DNA of 64,000 nucleotides. Source: MPNO01 sp965205995 (GTDB taxonomy: Bacteria > Pseudomonadota > Alphaproteobacteria > MPNO01). The translations under genes were made by a program, and so were the position numbers. This document shows, one piece after another, positions 37,890 to 46,582 of the stretch. The DNA lies in the NCBI GenBank assembly GCA_965205995.1, contig OZ242200.1:4464001-4528000 (forward strand), in the 5' to 3' direction. Position 1 is the stretch's first letter. Each line of letters begins with the position of its first letter. The notes beneath the pieces are model-generated. The model was not told where the DNA came from. It saw only the letters and a program-made list of their open reading frames with translations, and did no database searches.

Positions 37890-39029
37890 TAGAGCATTAT
37901 CCTATCTAGTTGAATCGATCGTGAATTCCGAAGGATTTGCGATTCGTGGTTCAAACTGCGGGCTGGTGAAGGAGGCCAGCCTGTATGGCACAAGCTCTTT
38001 CGGATGATTTGCGTCGCCGGGTGGTGGCGGCGGTGATGGAAGGCGGCATGTCGCGGCGCGGCGCGGCGCAGCGCTTCGGGATCGCGCCGTCGACGGCGAT
38101 CAAGTGGGTGGATGCCTGCCGCCCGGACCGGCAGCTACCGGCCCGGGCGGCAGGGCGGCGACCGGCGCTCGCAGCGGATCGAGGCGCGGGCCGCGGCGGT
38201 GCTCGCCCTGATCGAGGAGACGCCGGACATGACGCCGGCGGAGATCGCCGCGCATCTGGAGGACGCGCACGGGCTGCGGGTCTCGCAGAGCACGGTGTGG
38301 CGCTTCTTCCACCGCCGGGGCATCACGTTCAAAAAAAACCGCGCATGCCAGCGAGCAGCAGCGCCTGGACGTGCTGCGGCGCCGCCGCGCCTGGTTCGAG
38401 GCCCAGCCCGGCCTCGACCCCGACAGGCTGGTCTTCGTCGATGGTGAGGCGGACCGTGGCCGAAGGCCGCGTAAGCCGCCGAACGGGGCGTCGACCAAGA
38501 TGGCCAGGCGATGCGGCCGGGCTGTGCGCGGACAGCGCTGCCGCGCGCCGGTGCCGCACGGGCACTGGAAGACCACCACCTTCGTCGGCGCCTTGCGGCT
38601 GGGCGGCATGACCGCCCCCATGGTGCTCGACGGCGCCATGTACGGGGCCGCCTTCCGGGCCTATGTCGAGCAGGTGCTGGTGCCCACGCTCAGCCCCGGC
38701 GACATCGTGGTCCGCCCATCGGCGCGGCCGTGCGTGATGGACAACCTCTCCGCCCATCGCAGCGCGGCCGTGCGCGACGCCATCCAGAGCGCCGGCGCCG
38801 AGCTCCGCTTCCTGCCGCCCTACTCACCCGACCTCAACCCCATCGAAATGGCGTTCTCGAAGTTCAAAGCCTTCCTCAAGCGCCGCGCCAAGCGCCGCGC
38901 CGCGCCGCCCGCACCGTCACCCAACTCGACGAGGCCATCGCCCAAGCCGTAAGCACCTACACCCCGAACGAGTGCCAAAACTACTTCGCTGCTGCCGGAT
39001 ACGACCGCAAATGATCGGAAAATGCTCTA
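37890..39029 (+). mobile_element. IS630-family insertion sequence, decayed
   Basis: Terminal inverted repeats CTAGAGCATTATCC (37889-37902) and GGAAAATGCTCTAG (39017-39030) match in 13 of 14 positions when folded, with the TA dinucleotide at each end expected for this family. Length about 1.14 kb. Inside is a transposase gene broken by several frame changes. It sits between the hydrolase gene and IS1182-like debris. Confidence 0.88.
37985..39014 (+). pseudogene. IS630-family transposase, multiply frameshifted
   Basis: The readable pieces move through different frames: MAQALSDDLRRRVVAAVMEG with the helix-turn-helix, then RPGRQGGDRRSQRIEARAAA and TPAEIAAHLEDAHGL from about 38112, a change at an eight-A run (38331-38338), then LDPDRLVFVDGEADRG, HGHWKTTTFVGALRLGG and FLPPYSPDLNPIEMAFSKFK, and last TVTQLDEAIAQAVSTYTP in yet another frame. 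Where the family has FVDE the sequence reads FVDG followed by an extra stretch, so a catalytic acid is displaced. An A-run shift could be programmed, but the number of breaks indicates a dead copy. Confidence 0.85.
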
Positions 39030-39030
39030 G

Positions 39031-39300
39031 CAGTCTGTCGGACTTTGGGTCATCGATTGAGTATGGATTTGTCGCCGGTGGTTTTGACGTCGGGCTGAGG
39101 TTGCGCCGGTTTCTTCCCGATAGAGGCGGTTTGCCGGTTCTGCGGCGGATCGCGGCGTGGGGGCGCTTGCTCTGTCACGACCTGCACCGCCGCGGCGCCT
39201 CATGTCGCCAGGCTCAGCTTGTGCAGGCGCTTGCAGTTGTAAGCGAGAGCCACCAGGGTCCACCAGGCCAGTTGTAAGCGAGAGCCACCAGGGTCCACCC
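39031..39300 (-). mobile_element. IS1182-like element remnant (transposase C-terminus and end)
   Basis: The end CAGTCTGTCGGACTTTGGG directly abuts the IS630 element. Read on the minus strand, the transposase tail is WTLVALAYNCKRLHKLSLAT followed by stop, a typical IS1182/IS5-group C-terminus. A 30-base block encoding LVALAYN is present twice, at 39235-39264 and 39270-39299. Everything upstream of that in the transposase is missing, so the copy is truncated at about 39300. Confidence 0.7.
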
Positions 39301-39309
39301 GCCCTCGAC

Positions 39310-39505
39310 CTTGTCGAGGCCGCGCAGCGAGGACCTTGTCGTTTCCGGCGCTCACTGTCCCTGCCCACATGCACCGCTACCGACGCTTCACTCCCGGCCT
39401 CACGGCCGACAATGCACGGCTCGCGGAGAAACGTGGTTGGCTACTCCTTTCGTTTCGCGGGACTTTCACCCGCTACCCATATTCACCGGTTAGCCTAGCA
39501 CTCTA
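39310..39505 (-). other. Possible group II intron fragment
   Basis: On the minus strand the sequence contains GGGTGAAAGTCCCGCGAAA, then GTAGCCAACCACGTTTCTCC and GAGCCGTGCA and GCCGTGAGGCCGGGAGTGAAG, a pattern like domain I of bacterial group II introns. No reverse-transcriptase reading accompanies it, so it would be a short remnant in the mobile-element debris. This is from remembered pattern only. Bases 39506-39629 hold nothing I can name. Confidence 0.35.
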
Positions 39506-39629
39506 AGCCTCCGCCGAGGACCGTCGATCGGCTCCATCCAGCATCCGCGATCATGGCCACCTAATCGCTTGATCGGCACCAAAATGGCGACCAACCAGGA
39601 TCGATCACTCTTCAAAGCCGATTGGCACC

Positions 39630-40136
39630 GTGGACACCCTTCCGAGAGCGAACCTATATTTCCCCGCTGTGGAGGACAGACTTACCATCGCGTTGACGGT
39701 TAACGGCGTGACTCGCGAGGCGCCGATCCCGACCGACGAGACGCTGCTCGAGACCCTTCGCGTCCGCCTCGGACTGACAGGCGCGAAGCGCGGTTGCGAC
39801 CAGGGAGTCTGCGGGGCCTGTACCGTGATGGTCGAGGGGAGGGCGGTGCGCGCCTGTCTGTCGCTGTCGGTCAACTGCACCGATCTGGAGATCGTGACCG
39901 CCGAGGGGCTGGCACGGGACGGGGTCCTCGACCCGGTGCAGAAGGCTTTCGTCGAGTCGGGCGCCATCCAGTGCGGGTTCTGCACGCCGGGGTTGGCGAT
40001 CACCGCCAGGGCGCTCCTGAACGGGAACCCTCGGCCCACGGTGGACGAGATCCGCGAGGCGGTCTCGGGCAACATCTGCCGGTGCTCGGGTTACGTGAAG
40101 ATCGTCGAGGCAATCGTAATGGCGACGCGAGGGTGA
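39630..40136 (+). CDS. [2Fe-2S] subunit of a xanthine dehydrogenase-family hydroxylase (CoxS-like)
   Basis: Iron-sulfur subunit carrying electrons from the molybdenum centre. It has 168 residues from the ATG (a later GTG, giving VEDRLTIALTVNG, is possible). The plant-ferredoxin cluster is KRGCDQGVCGACTVMVEGRAVRAC and the second cluster domain is QCGFCTPGLAITA with ICRCSGYVKI (each piece short of a full repeat here). One base separates its stop from the large-subunit start, so they form one complex. Confidence 0.93.
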   Translation: MDTLPRANLYFPAVEDRLTIALTVNGVTREAPIPTDETLLETLRVRLGLTGAKRGCDQGVCGACTVMVEGRAVRACLSLSVNCTDLEIVTAEGLARDGVLDPVQKAFVESGAIQCGFCTPGLAITARALLNGNPRPTVDEIREAVSGNICRCSGYVKIVEAIVMATRG

Positions 40137-40137
40137 A

Positions 40138-42453
40138 ATGGGGGAGTCGGTGACAACCGGGGAAGTCCGCGCACTGGGAGCCCGGCTGCCGCGCAACGAC
40201 GCAGCGGAAAAGGCCGTCGGCGCCGCGCAATACCTCGACGACATCCAGCTTCCCGGCATGCTGCATACCGCCTTCACGCTGTCTCCCCTCGCCCACGCCC
40301 GGATTATCACGGTAGACGCGGGGGCCGCGCGCGCCCATCCCGGTGTGCATGCGGTGCTGACCGGTGAGGATCTGCCCAGGCTCGGCGGAGGGGCGATTAA
40401 GGACATGCCGTTTCTCGCCCGCGGGAGGGTGCGCTACATGGGCGAGCCGGTCGCGGCGGTGGCGGCGGAGACGCAGGCGATCGCCGAAGCGGCCGCGCTT
40501 CTCGTCGATGTCGGATACGAAGAGCTCCCCGCGGTCCTCACGATCGAGGACGCACTCGCGCCGGGCGCGCCGCTGGTCCACGAAGACATCGGCGCCTACG
40601 AGCTCTCGCACCCGGTCGAGCACAGCGGCAACGTGCTGTCCCGCCAGGAGATCGTCGAAGGCGATGTCGACGCGGCATGGGCCGAGTGCGACGTGATCGT
40701 CGAGAACGCGTTCTCCACGGGTGCCCAATACCATCATGCGCTGGAGCCGACCGGCGCGGTGGCCTCGTTCGACCCCACCGGCAAGGTGACGGTGTGGTCG
40801 ACGACCCAGTCGGTATTCCGTGTCCAGGCGGAGGTCGCACAGCTGCTCGATATGCCGATGTCGAAGATTCGGGCCATCTCGCCCCGCATCGGGGGGACTT
40901 TCGGCGGCAAGGGCGGTGCGCATCTCCAGCCGGTCGCGGTCGAGCTCGCGCGCAGGACCAGGCGGCCGGTGAAGGCTGTTCTGCCGCGTTCCTCCGACTT
41001 CATGCTGATGCTGCGGCGGCACCCGGCGAAGGTTTCCATCAAGACGGGCGCCAAGGCGGACGGGACATTGATCGCGCGCGAGGTCGAGGTGACGCTGGAG
41101 GGCGGCGCGTATTGCAACGAGAGCCCCGCCGTGCTCGGCTTCGCGCTCCTGATGGCGCGGGGACCGTACAGAATCGCCAATGTCCGGGCGACGGGGCGCG
41201 CGGTCTACACCAACAAGCTCCGCGCGGGCGGCTTTCGGGGCTTCGGCAATCCGCAGTCGACATTCGCCGGCGAGTCCCAGATCGACGAGCTCGCCGGTGC
41301 GCTCGGCCTCGATCCCTTCGACATCCGGCTCAAGAACGCGATCCGGGCGGGCGACAAGTGGCTGGGCGGACAGACGGTCGAGGCCTGCGGGCTGGTCGAG
41401 TGCATCGCCAAGCTGCGCGCGGCGACCGAGGGACGACCGCGCAAGGCGGAGCCGGCGAACGGGAAGAGGCGCGGGCTCGGCATTGCCTGCCTCGCCCATG
41501 TCTGCGGGTTGCTGTCGACCAGCGCCAATGTCCGCCTGCTGGAGGACGGCTCCGTGACCGTCAGCACCGGAGCGGTCGACTGCGGCCAGGGGGCGGACAT
41601 CGCGCTTGCCCAGATTTGCGCCGGATCGCTCGGCCTCGACATCTCCAGGGTGAACTACGTCAACCCGGACACGGACGCCTCGCCGTATAACTGGAGCACC
41701 TCGGGCAGCCGGGTGACCTACATGGTGGGCCGCGCGGTCGTCGCGGCCTCGGAAGAGGTGAAGGAGCGCATCTTCGAGCACGCCGCGGAGATGATGGAAT
41801 GCGCGGCCGAGGACCTTGAGCTTCGGCCTGGGGGCAGAGTCGGGATCGCGGGTATTCCGGACCGCGAGGTGAGCTTCGCCGAGGTCTCGCGCCGGGCTCA
41901 TTGGGGCGTTGGCGGGCCGATCATGGGCCAGAACGCGCTGATGTATGACGGCGAACGGTTCGACCCGAAGCGAGCGATCATCAGAGGTTTCCCTTTCGCC
42001 AATATCGGCACCTATGTGTTCGGCGCGCAGGCGGTCGAGGTGGAGGTCGACGAGGCGACCGGCCGCATTGCGGTGCTCGAGGCGTGGTCAGCGCATGACG
42101 TGGGCCGCGCGATCAACCCGCTCTCCGTCGAGGGACAGATCCAGGGCGGCTTCGTCCAGGGTATCGGCTACGCGCTCACGGAAGAGCTTGTCTGGGATGG
42201 CGGCGCGCTGACCAATCCTTCGATGATGGATTACAAGGCGCCGTCCGCGATGGACGTCCCGGTCGCAATCAACCCCATTGTCGTCGAGCACCCCGAACCA
42301 TCCGGCCCCTTCGGTGCCAAGGCGATCGGCGAGCCCGGTCTGATCGGGGTGGCGCCGGCGATCGCCAACGCCGTTGCCGACGCCACCGGACTACGGCTGC
42401 GGGAAATACCGATGACCCCCGAACGGGTGTTGCGAGCCCTCAAATCCGGTTGA
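40138..42453 (+). CDS. Xanthine dehydrogenase-family molybdopterin-binding subunit, second copy
   Basis: Catalytic molybdenum subunit, 771 residues. Family pieces: AVGAAQYLDDIQLPGMLHTA, GRVRYMGEPVAAVAAE, ISPRIGGTFGGKGGAHLQP, LRAGGFRGFGNPQSTFA, and the catalytic-glutamate region GAKAIGEPGLIGVAPAIANA. It lacks AYRCSFR, so not a CO dehydrogenase; the profile is nearer to 4-hydroxybenzoyl-CoA reductase, nicotinate or aldehyde hydroxylases. The [2Fe-2S] gene precedes it; no FAD subunit gene is adjacent, so the electron acceptor may be a cytochrome or an unlinked subunit. Confidence 0.92.
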   Translation: MGESVTTGEVRALGARLPRNDAAEKAVGAAQYLDDIQLPGMLHTAFTLSPLAHARIITVDAGAARAHPGVHAVLTGEDLPRLGGGAIKDMPFLARGRVRYMGEPVAAVAAETQAIAEAAALLVDVGYEELPAVLTIEDALAPGAPLVHEDIGAYELSHPVEHSGNVLSRQEIVEGDVDAAWAECDVIVENAFSTGAQYHHALEPTGAVASFDPTGKVTVWSTTQSVFRVQAEVAQLLDMPMSKIRAISPRIGGTFGGKGGAHLQPVAVELARRTRRPVKAVLPRSSDFMLMLRRHPAKVSIKTGAKADGTLIAREVEVTLEGGAYCNESPAVLGFALLMARGPYRIANVRATGRAVYTNKLRAGGFRGFGNPQSTFAGESQIDELAGALGLDPFDIRLKNAIRAGDKWLGGQTVEACGLVECIAKLRAATEGRPRKAEPANGKRRGLGIACLAHVCGLLSTSANVRLLEDGSVTVSTGAVDCGQGADIALAQICAGSLGLDISRVNYVNPDTDASPYNWSTSGSRVTYMVGRAVVAASEEVKERIFEHAAEMMECAAEDLELRPGGRVGIAGIPDREVSFAEVSRRAHWGVGGPIMGQNALMYDGERFDPKRAIIRGFPFANIGTYVFGAQAVEVEVDEATGRIAVLEAWSAHDVGRAINPLSVEGQIQGGFVQGIGYALTEELVWDGGALTNPSMMDYKAPSAMDVPVAINPIVVEHPEPSGPFGAKAIGEPGLIGVAPAIANAVADATGLRLREIPMTPERVLRALKSG

Positions 42454-42558
42454 CCGTCCGCTCCGACCCACCTTGCACGCATTCCGGCATTGCGCTCATA
42501 CTCGATTCAATAAAGCGGCGATATGGCAGTCGCCGAACCGACGCACGGGAGGAACAGG

Positions 42559-43698
42559 ATGAACAGGCGATTCACGCGGCGGACCATCCTCAACGGTCTG
42601 GGTTCTTCGGCGGTCATGGCGGCAGCGGGCGCCGCCACGCTGACGCGGAGCGCCACATCCCGGGCCGCGGCGCTTCCCGACTGGCAGGCGGGCGCATCGG
42701 ACGAATGGCGTCGTATCCTGGCGGAGGCGCGGAAAGAAGGTCAGGTCACCGTTGCCGGCTTCCCGGCACTGACTCGCTCGATGCCCCCGGCGTTCAAGCG
42801 CGACACCGGTATCGAACTGAAGTTCTTCGGCGGCCGTCCGTCCGACCTTTCGTCGCGCTTCGCGGCCGAAGCCCGGGCCGAAAACATGACGATCGACGCC
42901 ATGCTCGGCGGCGGGACCGAACTCGGGAAGATGAAACAGGGTGGCTATCTCAACCCGGTCCGGCCACAGCTCATCCTCCCCGGCGTCGGGCCGCAGAACT
43001 ACCGCGACGGCACGCAGAAGTTCATGGACGACGATCGGCAATATCTGTTGCAGGGCGCCGAATGGGTGTTCGGCTGGCTGCTGGTCAACAAGGACGTCAT
43101 CGATCCGGGCAAGATCAAGGTCTGGAAGGACATCCTCAAGCCCGAGTTCAAGGGCAAGATGATCTCGCACGACCCGCGCAGCCCCGGCCCCGGCCAGGGG
43201 GCGACGAACTGGCTCTACAACCAGTTCGGCATCGAATTTGTCAAGGAATTCTTCCTCGGCCAGCAGGCGAAATTCACCAGCAGCAACCGCCAGGTGGTCG
43301 AGGAGGTGGTGCGCGGCACCAGACCCATCGCGTTTGCCTCGCTCCAGTTCTTCGTCGAGAAATTCCGCAGGGAAGGCATCAAGAACCTTGCCGTGGTCCT
43401 GCCCGACGATGCGCCCGGCTACGTCACCGGCGGGTTCTCGGTCCTCAAGCAGGCCAAGAACGTGCCACACCCGAACGCCGCCCAGGTTTTCATCAACTGG
43501 TATGTTAGCCGGCCGGGTCAGGAGGTGTATCAGCGGACCATGCTGGCGACCAGCAGGCGGAAGGACGTCGATACCGGCCTGCCGAGCTATCTGATTCCGC
43601 GGCCCGGCGTGAAGTACTTCGAGGCCTACAGCGAGGCGCGATACTTCCGCCGGCGGACGGTGGTGAAGGCGATCACCGACGCGCTCGGCAAGCGCTGA
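42559..43698 (+). CDS. ABC transporter substrate-binding protein (Fe3+/polyamine/2-aminoethylphosphonate type)
   Basis: Tat-exported periplasmic binding protein of 379 residues (RRFTRRTILNGLGSSAVMAAAG), start chosen by the GGGAGGAA site. The mature part (EARKEGQVTVAGFPALTRSM, FKRDTGIELKFFGGRPSDLS) is the SBP_bac_1/6 pattern shared by iron, putrescine and 2-aminoethylphosphonate binders; the tyrosines used to bind Fe3+ in FbpA are not evident. It heads an operon that then encodes a ThDP decarboxylase, a double permease and an ATPase. Confidence 0.87.
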   Translation: MNRRFTRRTILNGLGSSAVMAAAGAATLTRSATSRAAALPDWQAGASDEWRRILAEARKEGQVTVAGFPALTRSMPPAFKRDTGIELKFFGGRPSDLSSRFAAEARAENMTIDAMLGGGTELGKMKQGGYLNPVRPQLILPGVGPQNYRDGTQKFMDDDRQYLLQGAEWVFGWLLVNKDVIDPGKIKVWKDILKPEFKGKMISHDPRSPGPGQGATNWLYNQFGIEFVKEFFLGQQAKFTSSNRQVVEEVVRGTRPIAFASLQFFVEKFRREGIKNLAVVLPDDAPGYVTGGFSVLKQAKNVPHPNAAQVFINWYVSRPGQEVYQRTMLATSRRKDVDTGLPSYLIPRPGVKYFEAYSEARYFRRRTVVKAITDALGKR

Positions 43699-43720
43699 TC
43701 GCCCATTCGAGGCACGGCGC

Positions 43721-44236
43721 TTGACAGGGGATGCCCAGGGCGCGGCGGGCGCCCTGCTGCGGGGCGCCCGCCGGGCGGGGGTGGATTCCTGCGTCTACCT
43801 GCCCGACAGCGTGATGTGGTCGGCAATCCAGGCCTTCCGCGATAGCGGCGAGATGCTGATGGTGCCCTGCGCCCGCGAGGACGAGGGCATCGCCATCGCC
43901 GTCGGTCTCGACCTCGGCGGGCGCAATCCGGTGTGCATGATGGAGGCCTCGGGCCTCGGCTATAGCGGGCTGATCCTTGCCCGGGCCCAGACCCAGCGGA
44001 CGCCGGTGGTGATCCTCGCGAGCCACACCCTGGGCGGCGGCGAGCCGTTCGACTACCACGGCGCCACGCGGCTCCTGTCGGAGGGGGTCTTCAAGGGGCT
44101 CGGCATCCCCTTCGAGACGGCGCGCGACCCCGACCGGCTGGAGGACCAGATGTTCCGGGTCGTCCAGACCGCGCGCGGCCAGCGCACCTCCTTCGGGCTG
44201 CTGATCCCGCCCTATGTCGGCCACGGAGCGCGCTGA
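43721..44236 (+). CDS. ThDP-dependent decarboxylase, alpha (N-terminal, PYR) subunit: sulfo-/phosphonopyruvate decarboxylase-like
   Basis: Small subunit of 171 residues, apparently with a TTG start. GVDSCVYLPDSVMWSAIQAF, VPCAREDEGIAIAVGLDLGG (with the glutamate that activates ThDP) and PVCMMEASGLGYSGLILARA match the PYR domain of sulfopyruvate decarboxylase ComD and phosphonopyruvate decarboxylase. The stop overlaps the beta-subunit ATG (TGATG), so they make a heteromer. The position inside a transporter operon indicates that the imported compound is converted to a 2-oxoacid and decarboxylated (inference). Confidence 0.86.
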   Translation: MTGDAQGAAGALLRGARRAGVDSCVYLPDSVMWSAIQAFRDSGEMLMVPCAREDEGIAIAVGLDLGGRNPVCMMEASGLGYSGLILARAQTQRTPVVILASHTLGGGEPFDYHGATRLLSEGVFKGLGIPFETARDPDRLEDQMFRVVQTARGQRTSFGLLIPPYVGHGAR

Positions 44237-44823
44237 TGGACCGGATCGAGACGATGGAGATCATCGCGGGCGCGCGGGGCGACGCGGCCGCGTTCACCGG
44301 GCCCGGCACCAATTCCGGGCTGCTCTACGAGAAGGCCGACGCGCCGGCCACCATCTACAACATGGACATGGGCTACGCGACCGCGATGGCGCTCGGCACG
44401 GCGCTCGCCCGGCCCGACCGCAAGGTGCTCTCGATCGAGGGCGACGGGTCGTTCTTCGCGGGCTCGGTCGTGCTGTCGACGATCTGGCGGATGCGGCCGG
44501 AGAACCTCGTCGTCGTCGTGCTCGACAACGAAGTCTGGGGCACCGGAGACGGCACCGAGCCGACCGCGACCGGCTGCGGCAGCGATATCGCTGGGCTCGC
44601 GCGCGCCAATGGCTGGGACGCCGCCAACGTACACATGCCGGCCGGCCCCAACGAGCTCGCCGACCGCATGGGGGCGGCGATGGGGGGCGCCGGCCCCCAT
44701 CTCGTGGTGTGCAAGACCGACACGAGCCGCGACATGCCGTCCTCGCCCAAGCGGCCGATCCCCAAGCGCCACCAGCTTGACTGCGCGGTCCTGATGCGTG
44801 CGGAACTAAGCGGTGATGGCTGA
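44236..44823 (+). CDS. ThDP-dependent decarboxylase, beta (C-terminal, PP) subunit
   Basis: Binds the diphosphate of ThDP. It has 195 residues; the ThDP motif runs from EGDGSFFAGSVVL to LVVVVLDNEVWG, with the GDG and the asparagine about 25 residues later. The preceding MGYATAMALGTALARPDRK is the usual helix before it. Together with the alpha subunit it reconstitutes one decarboxylase of about 365 residues, the length of the fused Ppd/ComDE enzymes. It overlaps the permease start by 8 bases. Confidence 0.88.
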   Translation: MDRIETMEIIAGARGDAAAFTGPGTNSGLLYEKADAPATIYNMDMGYATAMALGTALARPDRKVLSIEGDGSFFAGSVVLSTIWRMRPENLVVVVLDNEVWGTGDGTEPTATGCGSDIAGLARANGWDAANVHMPAGPNELADRMGAAMGGAGPHLVVCKTDTSRDMPSSPKRPIPKRHQLDCAVLMRAELSGDG

Positions 44824-46582
44824 GGCGAAGGCGGGCCTCGCCGCGGCTGCAACACCGATCCCCAGGGGCGCCGAGAGCGGCGCGGAGGCGGGATTCCCCG
44901 CCGAGAGGGCGCTGCGCGCGTTCGGCTGGTGCTGCCTCCTGGCGGTCGCCGCGATCTGCGTCCTGCCGGTGGTGCTGATCGTCCTCGGCGGGTTCAGCGA
45001 GGGCGACCCGATCAACGAGTTCAGCCCGACGCTCGCGCCCTGGGCGCGAGCGCTGGAGAGCCGGCACACGATCGATTCGATCGTGACGTCGTTCGTGCTT
45101 AGCCTGCGCGTGCCTGCGGCGATGCTGATCGCTTTCTTCATCGCCTGGTACCTCGCCCGCAACGACATCTTCGGCAAGCGCGGCATCATGTTCTCGCTCT
45201 GGGTCGGCTTCTTCCTGCCGATACTGCCGGCGACGCTCGGCTGGATCCTGCTGCTCGACCCGAATTACGGGCTGGTCAACAGTTACCTGAATAAGCTGCC
45301 CTTCATCGACGGCGCGCCGTTCGACGTCTATTCGCTGGGCGGCATCACCTGGGTCCACATGACGCTGACTACGATCCCGATCATGGTGATCCTAATCGAG
45401 CCGGCGCAGCGGCTGATCGACGCCTCGTTCGAGGAGGCCTCGACCATGTCGGGGGCGGGCACGCTGACGACCTTGCGCCGGGTGACGGTGCCACTGATCG
45501 CGCCGACGCTGCTCACGGCCTTTATCGCCGGCACGATCCGCTCGCTCGAGGCCTTCGAGGTCGAGCAGCTTCTTGGCCTGCCGGCCGACATCCTGGTCTA
45601 TTCGACGCGCATCTATCACCTGCTCCGGGTGGTGCCGCCGGACGTGCCGCAGTCGATGGCGCTCAGCACCTTCTTCCTCGCGGTGATGTTCGTGCTGGTC
45701 CTCGTCTACCGGGTATGGCTGCAGCAGGCGAGCATGGCGGCGACGCTCACCGGCAAGGGCGCCCGGCTCCAGCCGCGCCGGCGCACGCGGGGCTCCTACG
45801 CGGTCTCGGGCTTGCTGTTCCTTGCCATCGCGGTGACCATCGGTCTGCCGTTTCTGATGGTGGTCCTGAGCTCGTTCAGCCGGCTGTTCGGCTTTTTCCA
45901 CCTCCCCGATCCTTGGACGTTCGGGCATTGGGCGACGGTGCTCCAAGGCGACGAGTTCCTGCGTGCGCTCAACCAGTCATTGATGACCGGCGCTGCAGTC
46001 GCCGTCATCGGCACGATGATCTATCTCGGCCTCGCGTGGTTCCTCGCCCGCAACAGCTTCCCGGGCAAGGGCGCTCTCTCGCTCGCGATCTGGATGCCCT
46101 GGGCGCTCCCCGGCGTGCTGCTCGGGACCGCGTTCCTGGTGATCTTCCTCAACGTGCCGGGGCTCAGGCTGTTCTACGGGACGGCGGTCGCGCTGGTCAC
46201 GGTGCTGATCGTTCAGGGGCTGCCGTTCGCGACGCACCTGTTCGAGGCCTCGATCGGCCAGATCGCGCGCGAGCTCGAAGAGTCCTCCCTGATGAGCGGG
46301 GCCGGTCGGCTGGAGACCATCCGGCGCATCACCGCGCCGCTGGTCGCTCCCGTCGCCGCGACCGTGTTCGTGCTGTCGTTCATGTCGGCGATCAAGGACA
46401 TCAGCGCGACCGTGCTGGTGTCGACGCCGGACACCCTTACCCTGCCTCTGCTGATGTTCGTCTACGCGACCTCCGGACGGCTCGAAGTCGCGGCGGTGGT
46501 CGGGGTGATTACCGTGGTGATCGCGATGGCCATGGCGCTGATCGTCACCCGGATCGGCGACCGCGCGGCGGTGATGAGATGA
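44816..46582 (+). CDS. ABC transporter permease, duplicated (FbpB/AfuB-type)
   Basis: Inner-membrane protein of 588 residues with two BPD_transp_1 halves, about 12 hydrophobic segments. EAA loops are DASFEEASTMSGAGTLTTLR in the first half and ELEESSLMSGAGRLETIRR in the second, an almost identical motif showing internal duplication. The ATG at 44816 is preferred to the GTG one codon earlier. Such double permeases are typical of Fe3+ and aminoethylphosphonate importers. Stop overlaps the ATPase ATG. Confidence 0.92.
   Translation: MAEAKAGLAAAATPIPRGAESGAEAGFPAERALRAFGWCCLLAVAAICVLPVVLIVLGGFSEGDPINEFSPTLAPWARALESRHTIDSIVTSFVLSLRVPAAMLIAFFIAWYLARNDIFGKRGIMFSLWVGFFLPILPATLGWILLLDPNYGLVNSYLNKLPFIDGAPFDVYSLGGITWVHMTLTTIPIMVILIEPAQRLIDASFEEASTMSGAGTLTTLRRVTVPLIAPTLLTAFIAGTIRSLEAFEVEQLLGLPADILVYSTRIYHLLRVVPPDVPQSMALSTFFLAVMFVLVLVYRVWLQQASMAATLTGKGARLQPRRRTRGSYAVSGLLFLAIAVTIGLPFLMVVLSSFSRLFGFFHLPDPWTFGHWATVLQGDEFLRALNQSLMTGAAVAVIGTMIYLGLAWFLARNSFPGKGALSLAIWMPWALPGVLLGTAFLVIFLNVPGLRLFYGTAVALVTVLIVQGLPFATHLFEASIGQIARELEESSLMSGAGRLETIRRITAPLVAPVAATVFVLSFMSAIKDISATVLVSTPDTLTLPLLMFVYATSGRLEVAAVVGVITVVIAMAMALIVTRIGDRAAVMR

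Noticed and set aside
38331..38338. Eight-A run as a programmed frameshift in IS630
   Set aside because: Possible in principle, but at least two further frame changes and a displaced catalytic acid show a dead element.
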